Positions 35,814 through 45,134 of a stretch of 64,000 nucleotides of DNA are shown here, piece after piece. The notes under the pieces were generated by a model that saw only the letters and a list, made by a program, of their open reading frames with translations, ran no database searches and was not told the origin of the DNA. Each line of letters starts with the position of its first letter. Positions within the stretch are counted from its first letter, which is position 1. This DNA is from Rhizobium sp. 18055 (GTDB lineage Bacteria > Pseudomonadota > Alphaproteobacteria > Rhizobiales > Rhizobiaceae): positions 1-64,000 of the forward strand of contig NZ_CACSKD010000003.1 of assembly GCF_902706285.1 (NCBI RefSeq). The letters run 5' to 3'. The position numbers and the translations under genes were made by a program.

Positions 35814-36215
35814 CTATCCGGGGAAATGCTCGATATGGGTCTCGGCCGTGCGCCCGACATAGAGCACCCGGCGACCGGAAAAGGACACCATATAGCCGGC
35901 ACAGCCCATCGCCTTCACGTTTCTGCAGAATGCCGCATAGCTGTAGTCGGGCGGGTTTGCCTGCGCCCATCGAACCTGTCCGGCGATGCCGGCCTGATCG
36001 AACGCGGCGGCGACGGTGCTGTCCGAAGGCCGGTTGTCGAGCACGATGCTGTCGTCGTCCGGCAGGAAGTAAGTCGTCGTGTTGCGTCGATAATCGACGA
36101 CATAGCCTTCGAACCCCGACGCGATGAGTGTCCCGACAATATCGGGAAAGCTCATAGTCCTGTCGTAGGCGGCATTGAGGCAGTCGCGGGCAATGGTCGT
36201 CCGTTGCGCATCCAT
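35814..36215 (-). CDS. DUF1398 family protein
   Basis: A protein of about 133 residues of the DUF1398 family (YbcV-like), function unknown. Marks are MSFPDIVGTLIASGFEGYVVDYRRNTTTYFLPDDDSIVL in the first half and QANPPDYSYAAFCRNVKAMGCAGYMVSFSGRRVLYVGRTAETHIEHFPG at the C-terminus, matching the family's usual length. ATG at 36215 chosen; an in-frame ATG at 36233 is possible. It lies just downstream of a MarR regulator on the same strand and is probably co-regulated with it through the operator at 36736-36775. Confidence 0.85.
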   Translation of the reverse strand: MDAQRTTIARDCLNAAYDRTMSFPDIVGTLIASGFEGYVVDYRRNTTTYFLPDDDSIVLDNRPSDSTVAAAFDQAGIAGQVRWAQANPPDYSYAAFCRNVKAMGCAGYMVSFSGRRVLYVGRTAETHIEHFPG

Positions 36216-36260
36216 GGCGCTCTCCCTTGTCATCGCTGAAATTCGTGTCGCGCCCGGATG

Positions 36261-36728
36261 TCAGGCGGTCGGAATGTCGCTCAGTTCGCGCTCGCGTGCG
36301 ATCCGGCGCAGCATCCGCTCAAGCTGGATCCGTTCCTCCGGTGCAAGCGCACCGAAGAACGTCGCATCGTTTCGGTCAGCCAATGCCGCCAGCCGGGGAA
36401 CAAGCTGGCGAGCGGCTGGCTTCAGCATCAGCGTTTGTCCCCGTCTGCCATCCGCATTGGCCTCCCGCACCACAAGGTCCTTCTCGACCAGCCGGTCGGC
36501 GAGCTTGGAGATCGCGCCCTTCGTCATGCCCATGCGCTCGGCCAGCTGCGAGGGGGCAATGCTCTCGACATCATAAAGCATCCGCAGGAATACCCATTCG
36601 GCAACCGTGACGCCTTCGGCTTCGACACTGCGGGCAAAGCCCTGTGATACCGCGTTGGAGACGGTTCGCAGCCAATAACCAAGATGCGCCTCGATGTCAG
36701 AAACAGAACCGTCACCAGCCATCGTCAT
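36261..36728 (-). CDS. MarR family transcriptional regulator
   Basis: A winged-helix regulator of up to 155 residues (ATG at 36728, or two codons later at 36722). The HTH is in IAPSQLAERMGMTKGAISKLADRLVEKDLVVREANADGRRGQTLMLKPAAR, with the typical DxRxxx wing. MarR proteins usually repress their own operon and release DNA on binding a small ligand or on oxidation. It is followed by DUF1398 and preceded by a strong palindrome starting 8 bp upstream of its start, so autorepression is likely. The ligand is unknown. Confidence 0.93.
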   Translation of the reverse strand: MTMAGDGSVSDIEAHLGYWLRTVSNAVSQGFARSVEAEGVTVAEWVFLRMLYDVESIAPSQLAERMGMTKGAISKLADRLVEKDLVVREANADGRRGQTLMLKPAARQLVPRLAALADRNDATFFGALAPEERIQLERMLRRIARERELSDIPTA

Positions 36729-36735
36729 CCCTTAA

Positions 36736-36775
36736 GTTGACTAGGAAACTATATGCATTAGGTTTCCTAGTCAAC
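36736..36775 (-). promoter_or_regulatory. MarR operator: two 14-bp arms overlapping the promoter
   Basis: GTTGACTAGGAAAC (36736-36749) and GTTTCCTAGTCAAC (36762-36775) are perfect inverted repeats with a 12-bp spacer, 8 bp before the MarR start. Each arm also holds the shorter CTAGGAAA/TTTCCTAG unit. TTGACT in the distal arm could act as a -35 box with TATAGT about 15 bp further, so repressor binding would block RNA polymerase. This is a textbook arrangement for autoregulation. Confidence 0.85.
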
Positions 36776-36866
36776 CTTAAATGCGGCGATATCGGCGACA
36801 ACAGGATTGTCGGGTAATGGAGCGGTAAGGGCGGCCGCCTGCTGAGGCTGGCCCCCATCCGTGCGA

Positions 36867-38117
36867 TTACTTCTCCAGCGTCGCCACCACCTCGACATGC
36901 GAGGTCCAGAGAAACTGGTCGATGGGCGTCACGGATGTGATCCGGTAACCGGCCTCGACCAGCAATGCGAGGTCGCGGGCCAGCGTCAGCGGATTGCAGC
37001 TGACGGCGACGATCTTCTTGACGGTCGAGCGGGCCAGCTCCTGGCACTGGAATTCGGCGCCGGCGCGCGGCGGGTCGAAGACGACGGCGTCGTAGACCTT
37101 GAGCTCGGCGGTCATCAGCGGCCGGCGGAACAGGTCGCGGCGCTCGATGGTGACGGGCTTCAGCCCCTGCGTGTTGCGGGCGGCGTGGTCGAGGGCGGCG
37201 AGCGGCTTGGCTTCGCTTTCCACCGCATGCACCCGGCCGACGCGGGCAAGCCGCAGCGAGAAGGTGCCGGTGCCGGCGAACAGATCGGCGATACGCTTGG
37301 ATTTGCCGACATGGGCAACCACCAGCTCCGCCATTGCGTCCTCGGCAGACTTCGTCGCCTGCGTGAAACTGCCCGGCGGTGGCGTCACCTTGACGCCGCC
37401 GAAATCGAGCATCGGCTTCACCGGCTCGACGAGGATCTCGCCGTTCAGCGACACGCGGTCGATGCCGCGCAGGCCGAGCACGGTCTCGATCGCCTTGCGG
37501 CGCTGCTGGTCGGACAGCTTCTTGATGCCATCGACGGCGATGTCGATGCCCGACAGCGTCTGCAGCACGGTGATGCGGAAGGCTTCGGCACTGTTGGCCA
37601 GTGCCGCACCGATCGCCTTGATTGCCGGCAGCCGGGCGATAATGGCTGCCGACGAGATGGGACATTCCTCGATATTGACGAGGTGGTGGCTTTCGGCCTG
37701 GTTGAAGCCGACCAGCATGTCCTTCTCGGTCTTCCTGGCGGCAAAGGTGACCCGCCGGCGCTCGCCGGGCTGGGCGGCAACGAGTTCGCCGACCTCCGGT
37801 GTCAGCCCCTTGGATTTCAGCGCATCGACCACCAGCTGCCGCTTGAAGGCGCGGTAGGTCGCCTCATCCGCATGCTGCAGCGTGCAGCCGCCGCAGGTCC
37901 CGTTGACGCCATCCGGGCCAAAGTGCCGACATTGCGGCTCCTGGCGATCCGGCGATGGCGTGGTGATCGACATCACCGTCCCCTGGTTCTTGATCCGCGC
38001 AATGGCGACGGTTTCGCCGGGCAGCGTGAACGGCACGAACACCGGACCATCGGTGCCATTGACGATGCCGTCGCCCTGGGCGCCGAGCCTTTGGATAGTG
38101 ACTGTTTCGGCGCTCAC
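36867..38117 (-). CDS. 23S rRNA (uracil)-methyltransferase, RlmD/RumA family
   Basis: A 416-residue SAM-dependent RNA methyltransferase with a TRAM-like N-terminal beta domain (about 1-50). An iron-sulfur motif follows: C63, C75 and C78 in CRHFGPDGVNGTCGGC, with a fourth Cys in EECPI. The catalytic core has DLFAGTGTFSLRLA (SAM motif), FDPPRAG and VSCNPLTLARDL with the nucleophilic Cys. The family makes 5-methyluridine in 23S rRNA (U1939 for RlmD, U747 for RlmC) or tRNA; which one here is uncertain. Its start overlaps the tlyA stop by four bases, so the two are coupled. Confidence 0.92.
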   Translation of the reverse strand: MSAETVTIQRLGAQGDGIVNGTDGPVFVPFTLPGETVAIARIKNQGTVMSITTPSPDRQEPQCRHFGPDGVNGTCGGCTLQHADEATYRAFKRQLVVDALKSKGLTPEVGELVAAQPGERRRVTFAARKTEKDMLVGFNQAESHHLVNIEECPISSAAIIARLPAIKAIGAALANSAEAFRITVLQTLSGIDIAVDGIKKLSDQQRRKAIETVLGLRGIDRVSLNGEILVEPVKPMLDFGGVKVTPPPGSFTQATKSAEDAMAELVVAHVGKSKRIADLFAGTGTFSLRLARVGRVHAVESEAKPLAALDHAARNTQGLKPVTIERRDLFRRPLMTAELKVYDAVVFDPPRAGAEFQCQELARSTVKKIVAVSCNPLTLARDLALLVEAGYRITSVTPIDQFLWTSHVEVVATLEK

Positions 38118-38860
38118 GGCTTGGTTCCTGCGAGAAGATATTCCTGGTTTCCGTCGCCGCCGGCGATCGGCGCGGGGATCAGACCGAGGCTGGTCCAGCC
38201 CATGTCCTCGACGAACCAGCGCTCGAGTTCTGCGGCAACGGCAGGCGCGGTGGACGGATCCTTCAGCATGCCGTTCTTGGCGATCGCATCGCGCCCGGCC
38301 TCGAACTGCGGCTTGACCAGCAGCACGGCGGTCGCACCGGGTTCGGCGAGATCGAGCGCCGGCGCCAGCGCCAGCTTCAGCGTGATGAAGGAGACGTCGG
38401 AAACGATGAAGGTGAGGGGATGGCCGATATCTTCAGCCACCAGATTGCGGGCGTTCAGGCCCTCGAGGTTGGTGACGGCCTCGCTCTCCGCCAGCCGCGG
38501 ATGCATCTGCCCATGGCCAACATCGACGGCGGTGACATGAACAGCACCGCGCTCCAGCAGCACTTCGGTGAAGCCGCCTGTCGAGGCGCCGACATCGAGA
38601 CACAGGTGTCCCGTCGGATCGAGCTTGAAATGATCGAGTGCCGCGGCAAGCTTCAGCGCCGCGCGCGAAACGTAATCCTGAGCGGGGTCGTCGATTTCGA
38701 TGACGACATCCTCGCCGAAAACGGCGCCGGCCTTGGTGACGAGCTTGCCGTCAACCTTGACGGTGCCGCGCTGCACGGCATCGCGGGCGCGCGAGCGACT
38801 GGCAAAAAGACCCAGGCTGACGAGCAGCTGGTCGATACGTTGTGTGTTTTGTTCGGACAT
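38114..38860 (-). CDS. tlyA: TlyA family rRNA methyltransferase / putative hemolysin
   Basis: A 248-residue protein with an N-terminal S4 RNA-binding domain (about 8-70: QLLVSLGLFASRSRARDAVQRGTVKVDGK) and an FtsJ-like methyltransferase domain containing CLDVGASTGGFTEVLLERGA, DVGHGQMHPRL and a conserved Lys in LVKPQFEAG. TlyA in mycobacteria is a 2'-O-methyltransferase for 16S and 23S rRNA; that role is inferred here. It overlaps the rlmD-like gene. In related genomes, as I recall, dxs sits directly upstream; here a chemoreceptor and a small secreted protein gene intervene. Confidence 0.92.
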   Translation of the reverse strand: MSEQNTQRIDQLLVSLGLFASRSRARDAVQRGTVKVDGKLVTKAGAVFGEDVVIEIDDPAQDYVSRAALKLAAALDHFKLDPTGHLCLDVGASTGGFTEVLLERGAVHVTAVDVGHGQMHPRLAESEAVTNLEGLNARNLVAEDIGHPLTFIVSDVSFITLKLALAPALDLAEPGATAVLLVKPQFEAGRDAIAKNGMLKDPSTAPAVAAELERWFVEDMGWTSLGLIPAPIAGGDGNQEYLLAGTKP

Positions 38861-38929
38861 GCCTGTCCATGCCGGGCAAAGCCGCCACTTGCAAGCCTTT
38901 TGTTCACGGCTGCTTATGCTGCAAGGGGG

Positions 38930-39310
38930 CTAGTTCCACGAGTTGGTGCCGAGATCCTTCTTGCCGACCATCGCTTCCACCGATTTAGGCCCTGTTTTGA
39001 CCCAGCTTTCGCAGATCTGCTTGCCGGCATCGCGGCCACCTTTCCAGGTGCGGCAGAACCTGTCTTTCTTGATCGCCCAGACCCCTTCGATCGGGATCAC
39101 GTCGCCACTGTCGAGCTTGATCTGGCCCTTACCCTTGCCATCGGCCGACAGCGAAAGGCTGCCGGCATATCCCTTTCCCGGGCCTCCGAGGATGAGATTC
39201 TTGCCGTGGCCGAGAAGGGTGGTCAGTTCCTTGCCGGTCATCGTCTCGGCCGCATCGGCGGCACCTGACATCAGCAGCGCTGCAACAGCGACACTTAAGA
39301 TGTTTCGCAT
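38930..39310 (-). CDS. Small secreted hypothetical protein
   Basis: A 126-residue protein with a clear signal peptide (MRNILSVAVAALLMSGAADA). The mature part has LLGHGKNLILGGPGKGYAGSLSLSADGKGKG, then GVWAIKKDRFCRTWKGGRDAGKQICESWVK with a pair of Cys that could form a disulphide. Start at 39310 chosen over 39343 because it sets the signal peptide. Similar small periplasmic proteins with a WxI..DrfCR-W motif occur in rhizobia, but I cannot name the family or function. Confidence 0.72.
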   Translation of the reverse strand: MRNILSVAVAALLMSGAADAAETMTGKELTTLLGHGKNLILGGPGKGYAGSLSLSADGKGKGQIKLDSGDVIPIEGVWAIKKDRFCRTWKGGRDAGKQICESWVKTGPKSVEAMVGKKDLGTNSWN

Positions 39311-39629
39311 GTGAAGGACTCCTATCTGAGTGAAATTAAACATACACCTTCTGCGCGTAACGTCGATGCGGTCGATGCCTCAGATAGGTTGAATCCCCGC
39401 AGATACAGCGGTTTTCGGTCTCCAAACAGACGCTGTTGCAGTGCACACTTAAACAATTTTAAATTTTCCCCGGCTACGGTCGGGAAGATTGCAGCGGTCA
39501 TAAAACCGCGTCCGCCATGATGGCTCGAAGTCTCACTGCTGATCATGTTCCTCTTCCCGATAGATTTTCCCGCATGCGCTCGCGTGCCCGATTTGCCATG
39601 GCTCCAGGCCGCCCAGGAAAGACCGACTG
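39311..39629. other. Divergent region between a small secreted protein gene and a chemoreceptor
   Basis: 319 bp with no gene I can support, moderately AT-rich around 39330-39480. It should contain promoters for both neighbours; none could be defined with confidence. Confidence 0.4.
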
Positions 39630-41564
39630 ATGTTTGCTAGAAACATGTCCCTGAACGGTAAGCTTGCTGCGACGTTCGCAGCATTGATCCTTATCTTTTT
39701 ATCCGTCTCCGCCTTCGTCTATTCGAAGGCCGGTGCCGTGGCAGCCGCTTCCGCCGAAGAGAAGCAGTCCGAGCGCCTGGTCAACCAGATCGACGACGCC
39801 CTTCAGGCGATGCTCGAGCAGGCCGTGAACCTGCGCGGCTTCCTGCTGTTCCGCAGCGACAGCACCTATGCCGATCTCTTCAACAATCGTGACCGCATGC
39901 TGAACGCGATTGCCTCTGCCAAGCAGACGGCCGCCGGCAACAGCGATTTCCTGACCCAGATCGACGGCATGCAGAAGGCCGCCGACCTCTATTTCAACCA
40001 GCTTGCCGTGCCGCAGACCAAGGCGCGCAAGGAAACCGACATGCCGATCGACCAGATCGTCAAGATCGGCGTCAACGAGACCAAGGGCCAGCTCGACGGC
40101 TTCCGCCAGGCCTCTGCCAAGATCAAGGCTGCCGCGCGTGACGAATCCGCAGCGCTATCCGCCATCAAGGCCGATGCCAGTGCCGCGCTCAACATGACAC
40201 TGCTTCTCGGCGGCATCTTCGCGGCCTTCGCAGCCGTCGTGCTCGCCTGGATGCTGTCGCGCAGCATCGTCAGCCCGATCGTCGGCATGACCTCTGCCAT
40301 GGGTCGCCTTGCCGGTGGCCAGAACGACATCGATGTTCCGGCGCTCGATCGCCAGGACGAAGTCGGCCGCATGGCGCAGTCGGTTCTGGTGTTCAAGAAC
40401 GCCGCCATTGAAAAGCTGCGTCTCTCCGGCGAAACCGATCGCATGCGTGGCGATGCCGAGCGCCAGCGCCAGGCCGGCGACGAGCAGAAGGCCCGCGAGG
40501 AAAGCGATCTGCGCTTTGCCATCGACAACCTCGCCGACGGTCTCTCGGATCTCGCCAATGGCAATGTCGCCATCCGCATCACCACGCCGTTCGCGGCCCA
40601 GTTCGACCGCCTGCGCAACGACTTCAACAACGCCGTCGAGAAGCTGCAGGCAGCCCTGCAGTCGGTCGGTCACAATGCTTCGGCGATCAATGCCGGTGCC
40701 GGCGAAATCCGCACCGCGGCCGATGATCTTGCCCGCCGCACCGAGCAGCAGGCCGCTGCCGTCGAAGAAACCGCAGCAGCGCTGGAAGAGGTCACCACCA
40801 CCGTTCGCGACAGTGCCAAGCGCGCCGAAGATGTCGGCCAGCTGGTCGAGCGCACCCGTCTCGGTGCCGAACGCTCCGGCGAGGTCGTCCGCAAGGCCGT
40901 CACCGCCATGCAGGAGATCGAAAAGTCCTCGGGCGAGATCTCCAACATCATTGGCGTCATCGACGACATCGCCTTCCAGACCAACCTGCTCGCTCTGAAC
41001 GCCGGCGTCGAAGCAGCCCGTGCCGGTGAAGCAGGCAAGGGCTTTGCGGTCGTCGCCCAGGAAGTCCGCGAACTGGCCCAGCGTTCTGCCAACGCCGCCA
41101 AGGAAATCAAGGCGCTGATCAACACCTCGGGCACGCAGGTTAATTCCGGTGTCTCGCTGGTCGGCGAAACCGGCAAGGCTCTGGAAGAAATCGTCGGCGC
41201 CGTGCAGGAGATCAACAAGCACGTCGGCGCCATTGTCACCGCCACGCGCGAACAGTCGATCGGCCTGCAGGAGATCAACACTGCCGTCAACAACATGGAC
41301 CAGGGCACCCAGCAGAACGCCGCCATGGTCGAGGAACAGACGGCCGCCAGCCATTCGCTCGCCCAGGAAGCCGGCGCCCTCGACGAACTGCTGCGCCAGT
41401 TCAACCTCGGCAACAACCGCCACGAAGCCCCACGCGCCACCGCCGCCCACGCCGCCTCGCGCCCGGTCGCCTCGCCTGCCAACGCCCTGAAGCGCACCGT
41501 GGCCAAGGCGTTCGGTGGCGGTTCGAGCGCTGCTGCGGTCAAGGAAGAGTGGTCGGAGTTCTAA
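39630..41564 (+). CDS. Methyl-accepting chemotaxis protein with CheR-tether-like C-terminus
   Basis: A 644-residue membrane chemoreceptor. TM1 is at about 12-34; a periplasmic helical sensor (about 35-185) contains [16 protein letters not shown], of the CHASE3/4HB type; TM2 is at about 188-209, then HAMP. The signalling tip [27 protein letters not shown] begins near residue 440. An Ala/Arg/Pro-rich linker of about 60 residues leads to the C-terminus KEEWSEF. Its last five residues fit xWxxF, the pentapeptide that tethers CheR and CheB to high-abundance receptors. The other three receptors in this window lack it. This one splits the dxs-tlyA neighbourhood. Confidence 0.94.
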   Translation: MFARNMSLNGKLAATFAALILIFLSVSAFVYSKAGAVAAASAEEKQSERLVNQIDDALQAMLEQAVNLRGFLLFRSDSTYADLFNNRDRMLNAIASAKQTAAGNSDFLTQIDGMQKAADLYFNQLAVPQTKARKETDMPIDQIVKIGVNETKGQLDGFRQASAKIKAAARDESAALSAIKADASAALNMTLLLGGIFAAFAAVVLAWMLSRSIVSPIVGMTSAMGRLAGGQNDIDVPALDRQDEVGRMAQSVLVFKNAAIEKLRLSGETDRMRGDAERQRQAGDEQKAREESDLRFAIDNLADGLSDLANGNVAIRITTPFAAQFDRLRNDFNNAVEKLQAALQSVGHNASAINAGAGEIRTAADDLARRTEQQAAAVEETAAALEEVTTTVRDSAKRAEDVGQLVERTRLGAERSGEVVRKAVTAMQEIEKSSGEISNIIGVIDDIAFQTNLLALNAGVEAARAGEAGKGFAVVAQEVRELAQRSANAAKEIKALINTSGTQVNSGVSLVGETGKALEEIVGAVQEINKHVGAIVTATREQSIGLQEINTAVNNMDQGTQQNAAMVEEQTAASHSLAQEAGALDELLRQFNLGNNRHEAPRATAAHAASRPVASPANALKRTVAKAFGGGSSAAAVKEEWSEF

Positions 41565-41594
41565 GGAACGCACGAACAGCCGTGAAACGATCAG

Positions 41595-41622
41595 GCCGCC
41601 GGGGGCAACTCCGGCGGCTTTT
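41595..41622 (+). terminator. Rho-independent terminator after the chemoreceptor
   Basis: Stem GCCGCCGG (41595-41602) / CCGGCGGC (41611-41618) with an 8-nt loop and four T, 30 bp after the stop codon. Confidence 0.88.
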
Positions 41623-41787
41623 CTATCGGCGGGCTATGTCGGGTACAGGCGGCAATTCTGCCTTGTCGCGGGTTGTGGAGAATGCGGCCTCATCGGTCGC
41701 GCCAGGACAGAGGGGGGAATTCTGGCGCGATGCGAGAAAGATGCATCAAGACGAGGGGCCCACACGGCACACCCTCAGACAACAACC

Positions 41788-43713
41788 TTACCCGGCCACA
41801 CCAACCACAGCCGGCCGTCCCAGCGCTTTGAACACGGTCGCGACGATCCCGGCCCGGTCGAGCCCGGCCTGCGCATTCATCACCTCGGGCTTGGCCTGTT
41901 CCACCCAGACATCCGGCATGCAAAGCGACCGCACCTTCAGCCCGCTGTCGAGCAGGCCTTCGGCGGCGAGGAACTGCAGCACATGGCTGCCGAAGCCGCC
42001 GACAGCGCCTTCCTCCACGGTGATCAGTATCTCGTGGTGGCGGGCCAGCTGGCGGATCAGGTCGTGATCGAGCGGCTTGGCAAAGCGCGCATCGGCAACC
42101 GTGGTCGAAAGGCCCGATGCATCGAGATCTTCCGCTGCCAGCAGGCAATCGGCCAGACGCGTGCCGAAGGAGAGCAGCGCCACCTTGGCGCCTTCCTTGA
42201 CGACCCGGCCCTTGCCGATCTGCAGGATTTCGCCGCGAACAGGCATCTCGACGCCGACACCTTCGCCGCGCGGATAGCGGAACGAGATCGGGCCGGCGTC
42301 ATAGGCAGCGGCCGTCCGCACCATATGCTTGAGTTCCGCCTCGTCGGCGGCCGCCATCACCACGAAGCCGGGCAGGGTGGCGAGGAAGGTGGTGTCGAAC
42401 GAGCCCGCATGCGTCGGCCCGTCGGCACCGACGAAACCGGCGCGGTCGATCGGGAAACGCACAGGCAGGCCCTGGATCGCAACATCGTGCACCACCTGGT
42501 CGAAGGCGCGTTGCAGGAAGGTCGAATAAAGCGCGATGAACGGCTTGTAGCCTTCGGCGGCAAGGCCGGCGGCAAATGTCACCGCATGCTGCTCGGCAAT
42601 GCCGACATCGAAACAGCGCGACGGATAAAGATCGGCCAGCTTGTCGAGCCCGGTGCCGCTCGGCATCGCGGCGGTAATGCCGACAATCTTGTCGTCAAGC
42701 TCGGCTTCCTGCACCAGCGCTTCGGCAAACACATTGGTATAGCTCGGCGCATTCGGCTTCACCTTCGCCTGCGCGCCGGTGATCACGTCGAACTTGTTGA
42801 CGCCGTGATACTTGTCGGCGGCAGCTTCCGCCGGAGCGTAGCCCTTGCCCTTCTGGGTGACGACATGGATCAGCACCGGACCATGCGCATTGTCGCGCAC
42901 ATTGCGCAGCACCGGCAGCAGGTGCTCGAACGAATGGCCGTCGATCGGGCCGATATGATAAAAGCCCATCTCCTCGAACATCGTGCCGCCGGTTACGTAA
43001 CCGCGGGCATGTTCGACGGCGCGGGTGATGGCGCGGTCGATGGTCTTGCCGAGATAGCCGGTCAGCTTCTTGCCGACTTCGCGCATCCCCATGTAGGTGC
43101 GGCCGGAGGCAAGGCGTGCCAGATAGGCGCTCATCGCGCCGGTCGGCGGGGCAATCGACATGTCGTTGTCGTTGAGAATGACGATCAGCCGGGCATCGAG
43201 CGCGCCGGCATTGTTGAGCGCCTCATAGGCCATGCCGGCCGACATCGCGCCATCGCCGATCACCGAGATGACGTTGCGCTTCGAGCCGGAAAGCTCGGCG
43301 GCAACGGCCATGCCGAGGCCTGCCGAAATCGACGTCGAGGAATGGGCGGCGCCGAACGGATCATATTCGCTTTCAGCCCGACGGGTGAAGCCGGAAAGGC
43401 CGCCTTCCTGGCGCAGCGTGCGGATGCGGTCGCGTCGGCCGGTCAGGATCTTGTGCGGATAACACTGGTGCCCGACATCGAAGATCAGCTTGTCGTCAGG
43501 CGTGTTGAAGACATTGTGGATGGCAATCGTCAGCTCGACGACACCGAGCCCCGCGCCCAGATGCCCACCAGTGCGCGACACCGCATCGATCATCTCGTCG
43601 CGAACCTCGCGCGCCAGCTGCGGCAGATCGCGATCTTCCAGCTTTCGGAGGTCGGCCGGATAGGTAACCTTATCCAGCAGCGGCGTCTTCGGCAGTTGTG
43701 TCACGGGAGGCAC
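41788..43713 (-). CDS. dxs: 1-deoxy-D-xylulose-5-phosphate synthase
   Basis: A thiamine-diphosphate enzyme of 641 residues that condenses pyruvate with glyceraldehyde 3-phosphate, the entry step of the MEP isoprenoid pathway. It shows [21 protein letters not shown] near the N-terminus, [20 protein letters not shown] (ThDP/Mg site), GPIDGHS, the central transketolase region [19 protein letters not shown], and a C-terminal domain with [12 protein letters not shown]. The length is typical. Start at 43713 gives the normal N-terminus. Its ancestral neighbours xseB and tlyA are displaced by insertions on both sides. Confidence 0.98.
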   Translation of the reverse strand: MPPVTQLPKTPLLDKVTYPADLRKLEDRDLPQLAREVRDEMIDAVSRTGGHLGAGLGVVELTIAIHNVFNTPDDKLIFDVGHQCYPHKILTGRRDRIRTLRQEGGLSGFTRRAESEYDPFGAAHSSTSISAGLGMAVAAELSGSKRNVISVIGDGAMSAGMAYEALNNAGALDARLIVILNDNDMSIAPPTGAMSAYLARLASGRTYMGMREVGKKLTGYLGKTIDRAITRAVEHARGYVTGGTMFEEMGFYHIGPIDGHSFEHLLPVLRNVRDNAHGPVLIHVVTQKGKGYAPAEAAADKYHGVNKFDVITGAQAKVKPNAPSYTNVFAEALVQEAELDDKIVGITAAMPSGTGLDKLADLYPSRCFDVGIAEQHAVTFAAGLAAEGYKPFIALYSTFLQRAFDQVVHDVAIQGLPVRFPIDRAGFVGADGPTHAGSFDTTFLATLPGFVVMAAADEAELKHMVRTAAAYDAGPISFRYPRGEGVGVEMPVRGEILQIGKGRVVKEGAKVALLSFGTRLADCLLAAEDLDASGLSTTVADARFAKPLDHDLIRQLARHHEILITVEEGAVGGFGSHVLQFLAAEGLLDSGLKVRSLCMPDVWVEQAKPEVMNAQAGLDRAGIVATVFKALGRPAVVGVAG

Positions 43714-43808
43714 TCTTTCTTGTCGTTCTTGGGCACGTAGCCTTTAGGCTATAAGTTGCGGCGAAAGAAGTCGATTTCAAGCACCGCACCTATGCTTTCT
43801 AGAGGAGA

Positions 43809-44732
43809 TCAGCGCTCCGGCAAAGGGACGAATTCCTCTTCATCCCCCGGAACGATGTCGAAACGGCCGGTGCGCCACTCCTCCTTGGCCATTTCGATCC
43901 GCTCCTTTGACGATGAAACGAAGTTCCACCAGATGTAGCGCTTGGAATTCAGCGCCGCACCGCCGAACAGCATCAGATGACAGCCCTGGCTGCCCCCTTG
44001 GAGCGTGATCGCATCGCCCGGGCGAAACACCAGCAACTGATCGGCCGCAAACCGGTCGCCCGAGATCACCACTTCGCCAGAGAGAATGTAGACCGCGCGT
44101 TCTTCATGTGCCGCGGCAAACGGAAACGTCACGCCGGCATCGAGATTGATATCGGCATAGAGCGTGTCGGAGAACACCTTGACCGGCGAGCGCATTCCCT
44201 CGAAATCGCCGATGACCACGCGCCCGCGCACGCCGCGTTCGTCGATCAAGGGCATATCGGCCTTTTCCGTGTGCGCAAAGGAAGGATCGATCTCCTCCTT
44301 GTCATCAGGCAGCGCCAGCCATGTCTGCAGCCCGGACATCAGCAGCGGGTGACCGCGCAGATTGTCCGGCGTGCGCTCCGAGTGCACGATGCCGCGCCCT
44401 GCTGTCATCAGGTTGATATCGCCGGGGCGAATGACCTTTTCGGTGCCGAGGCTGTCGAGATGGCGGATCTCGCCGTCGAACAGATAGGTAACGGTCGATA
44501 GCCCGATATGCGGATGCGGCTTGACGTCGAGCGCCTCATCCGGCTTCAGGATCGCCGGCCCCATGCGGTCGAAGAAGATGAACGGCCCGACAAGCCGCCT
44601 CTGCCGCGTCGGCAGCGCCCGCCGCACCTGAAACCCGCCGATATCGCTGGTGCGCGGAATGATCAGGTTCTCGATCGCATCGCAGGCGAAGGCATCGCCG
44701 GGGGCAGGGTCTGTGCCGGGAAAGAAGGACAT
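43809..44732 (-). CDS. Pirin family protein
   Basis: A 307-residue bicupin protein. The N-terminal cupin carries the metal-binding region KPHPHIGLSTVTYLFDGEIRHLDSLG followed by VIRPGDINLMTAGRGIVHSE, the diagnostic pirin motif; the C-terminal cupin has FPFAAAHEERAVYILSGEV. Bacterial pirins include quercetin dioxygenases and metabolic regulators; the role here is unknown. It stands alone upstream of dxs on the same strand, 95 bp away. Confidence 0.93.
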   Translation of the reverse strand: MSFFPGTDPAPGDAFACDAIENLIIPRTSDIGGFQVRRALPTRQRRLVGPFIFFDRMGPAILKPDEALDVKPHPHIGLSTVTYLFDGEIRHLDSLGTEKVIRPGDINLMTAGRGIVHSERTPDNLRGHPLLMSGLQTWLALPDDKEEIDPSFAHTEKADMPLIDERGVRGRVVIGDFEGMRSPVKVFSDTLYADINLDAGVTFPFAAAHEERAVYILSGEVVISGDRFAADQLLVFRPGDAITLQGGSQGCHLMLFGGAALNSKRYIWWNFVSSSKERIEMAKEEWRTGRFDIVPGDEEEFVPLPER

Positions 44733-44844
44733 CGGTCGTCTCCATTCGCGAAAGACATGAACTTATCGGCTATATCAGCCAATAGCCAGACACGCGATCC
44801 CTTGCAATTGACGGTGTATGGCGGCTGACGTCATGTTGTGCTGT

Positions 44845-45134
44845 ATGCACGCTGACTGCTGTTCCGCGAACGTATCGTCTATGGCGATGGAGCTATTCTG
44901 GAGATGACCATCTGGCGGCTCCCGGCCCAGGTGCCGCCATCGCAGCATTTCCTGAAATACTCGCTCTTCTACGGTCTGCCGGGCGAGCGCCTCGTTCTCT
45001 ATGACAACGAGCGCGGCAAAGGCGACCATCGACACTATGGATTGCGCGAGGAAAAATACCATTTTGTCTCGGTGGAACGTCTTATGTCCGATTTCAAAAG
45101 CGACGTTGAGAAGGTGAGAGGGGAGCCGATATGA
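44845..45134 (+). pseudogene. TumE/DUF6516-type toxin, probable 5' frameshift
   Basis: The frame from 44904 encodes TIWRLPAQVPPSQHFLKYSLFYGLPGER, YDNERGKGDHRH and YHFVSVERLMSDF, hallmarks of the TumE (DUF6516) toxin family. Family members have about 20 more residues before MTIW; those are present upstream in the same frame as LLFRERIVYGDGAILE, but the frame closes at TGA 44853-44855 before any ATG. The only suitable ATG (44845, reading M-H-A-D/E) is in another frame; inserting one base near 44856 joins them. Either the gene carries a 1-nt deletion or it starts at a rare CTG (44856 or 44859). It overlaps the antitoxin gene by four bases (ATGA). Confidence 0.6.

Noticed and set aside
38930..39310. 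Assignment to the DUF995 family
   Set aside because: The W-x-I/D-x-F-C pattern was only loosely reminiscent; not enough to name it.
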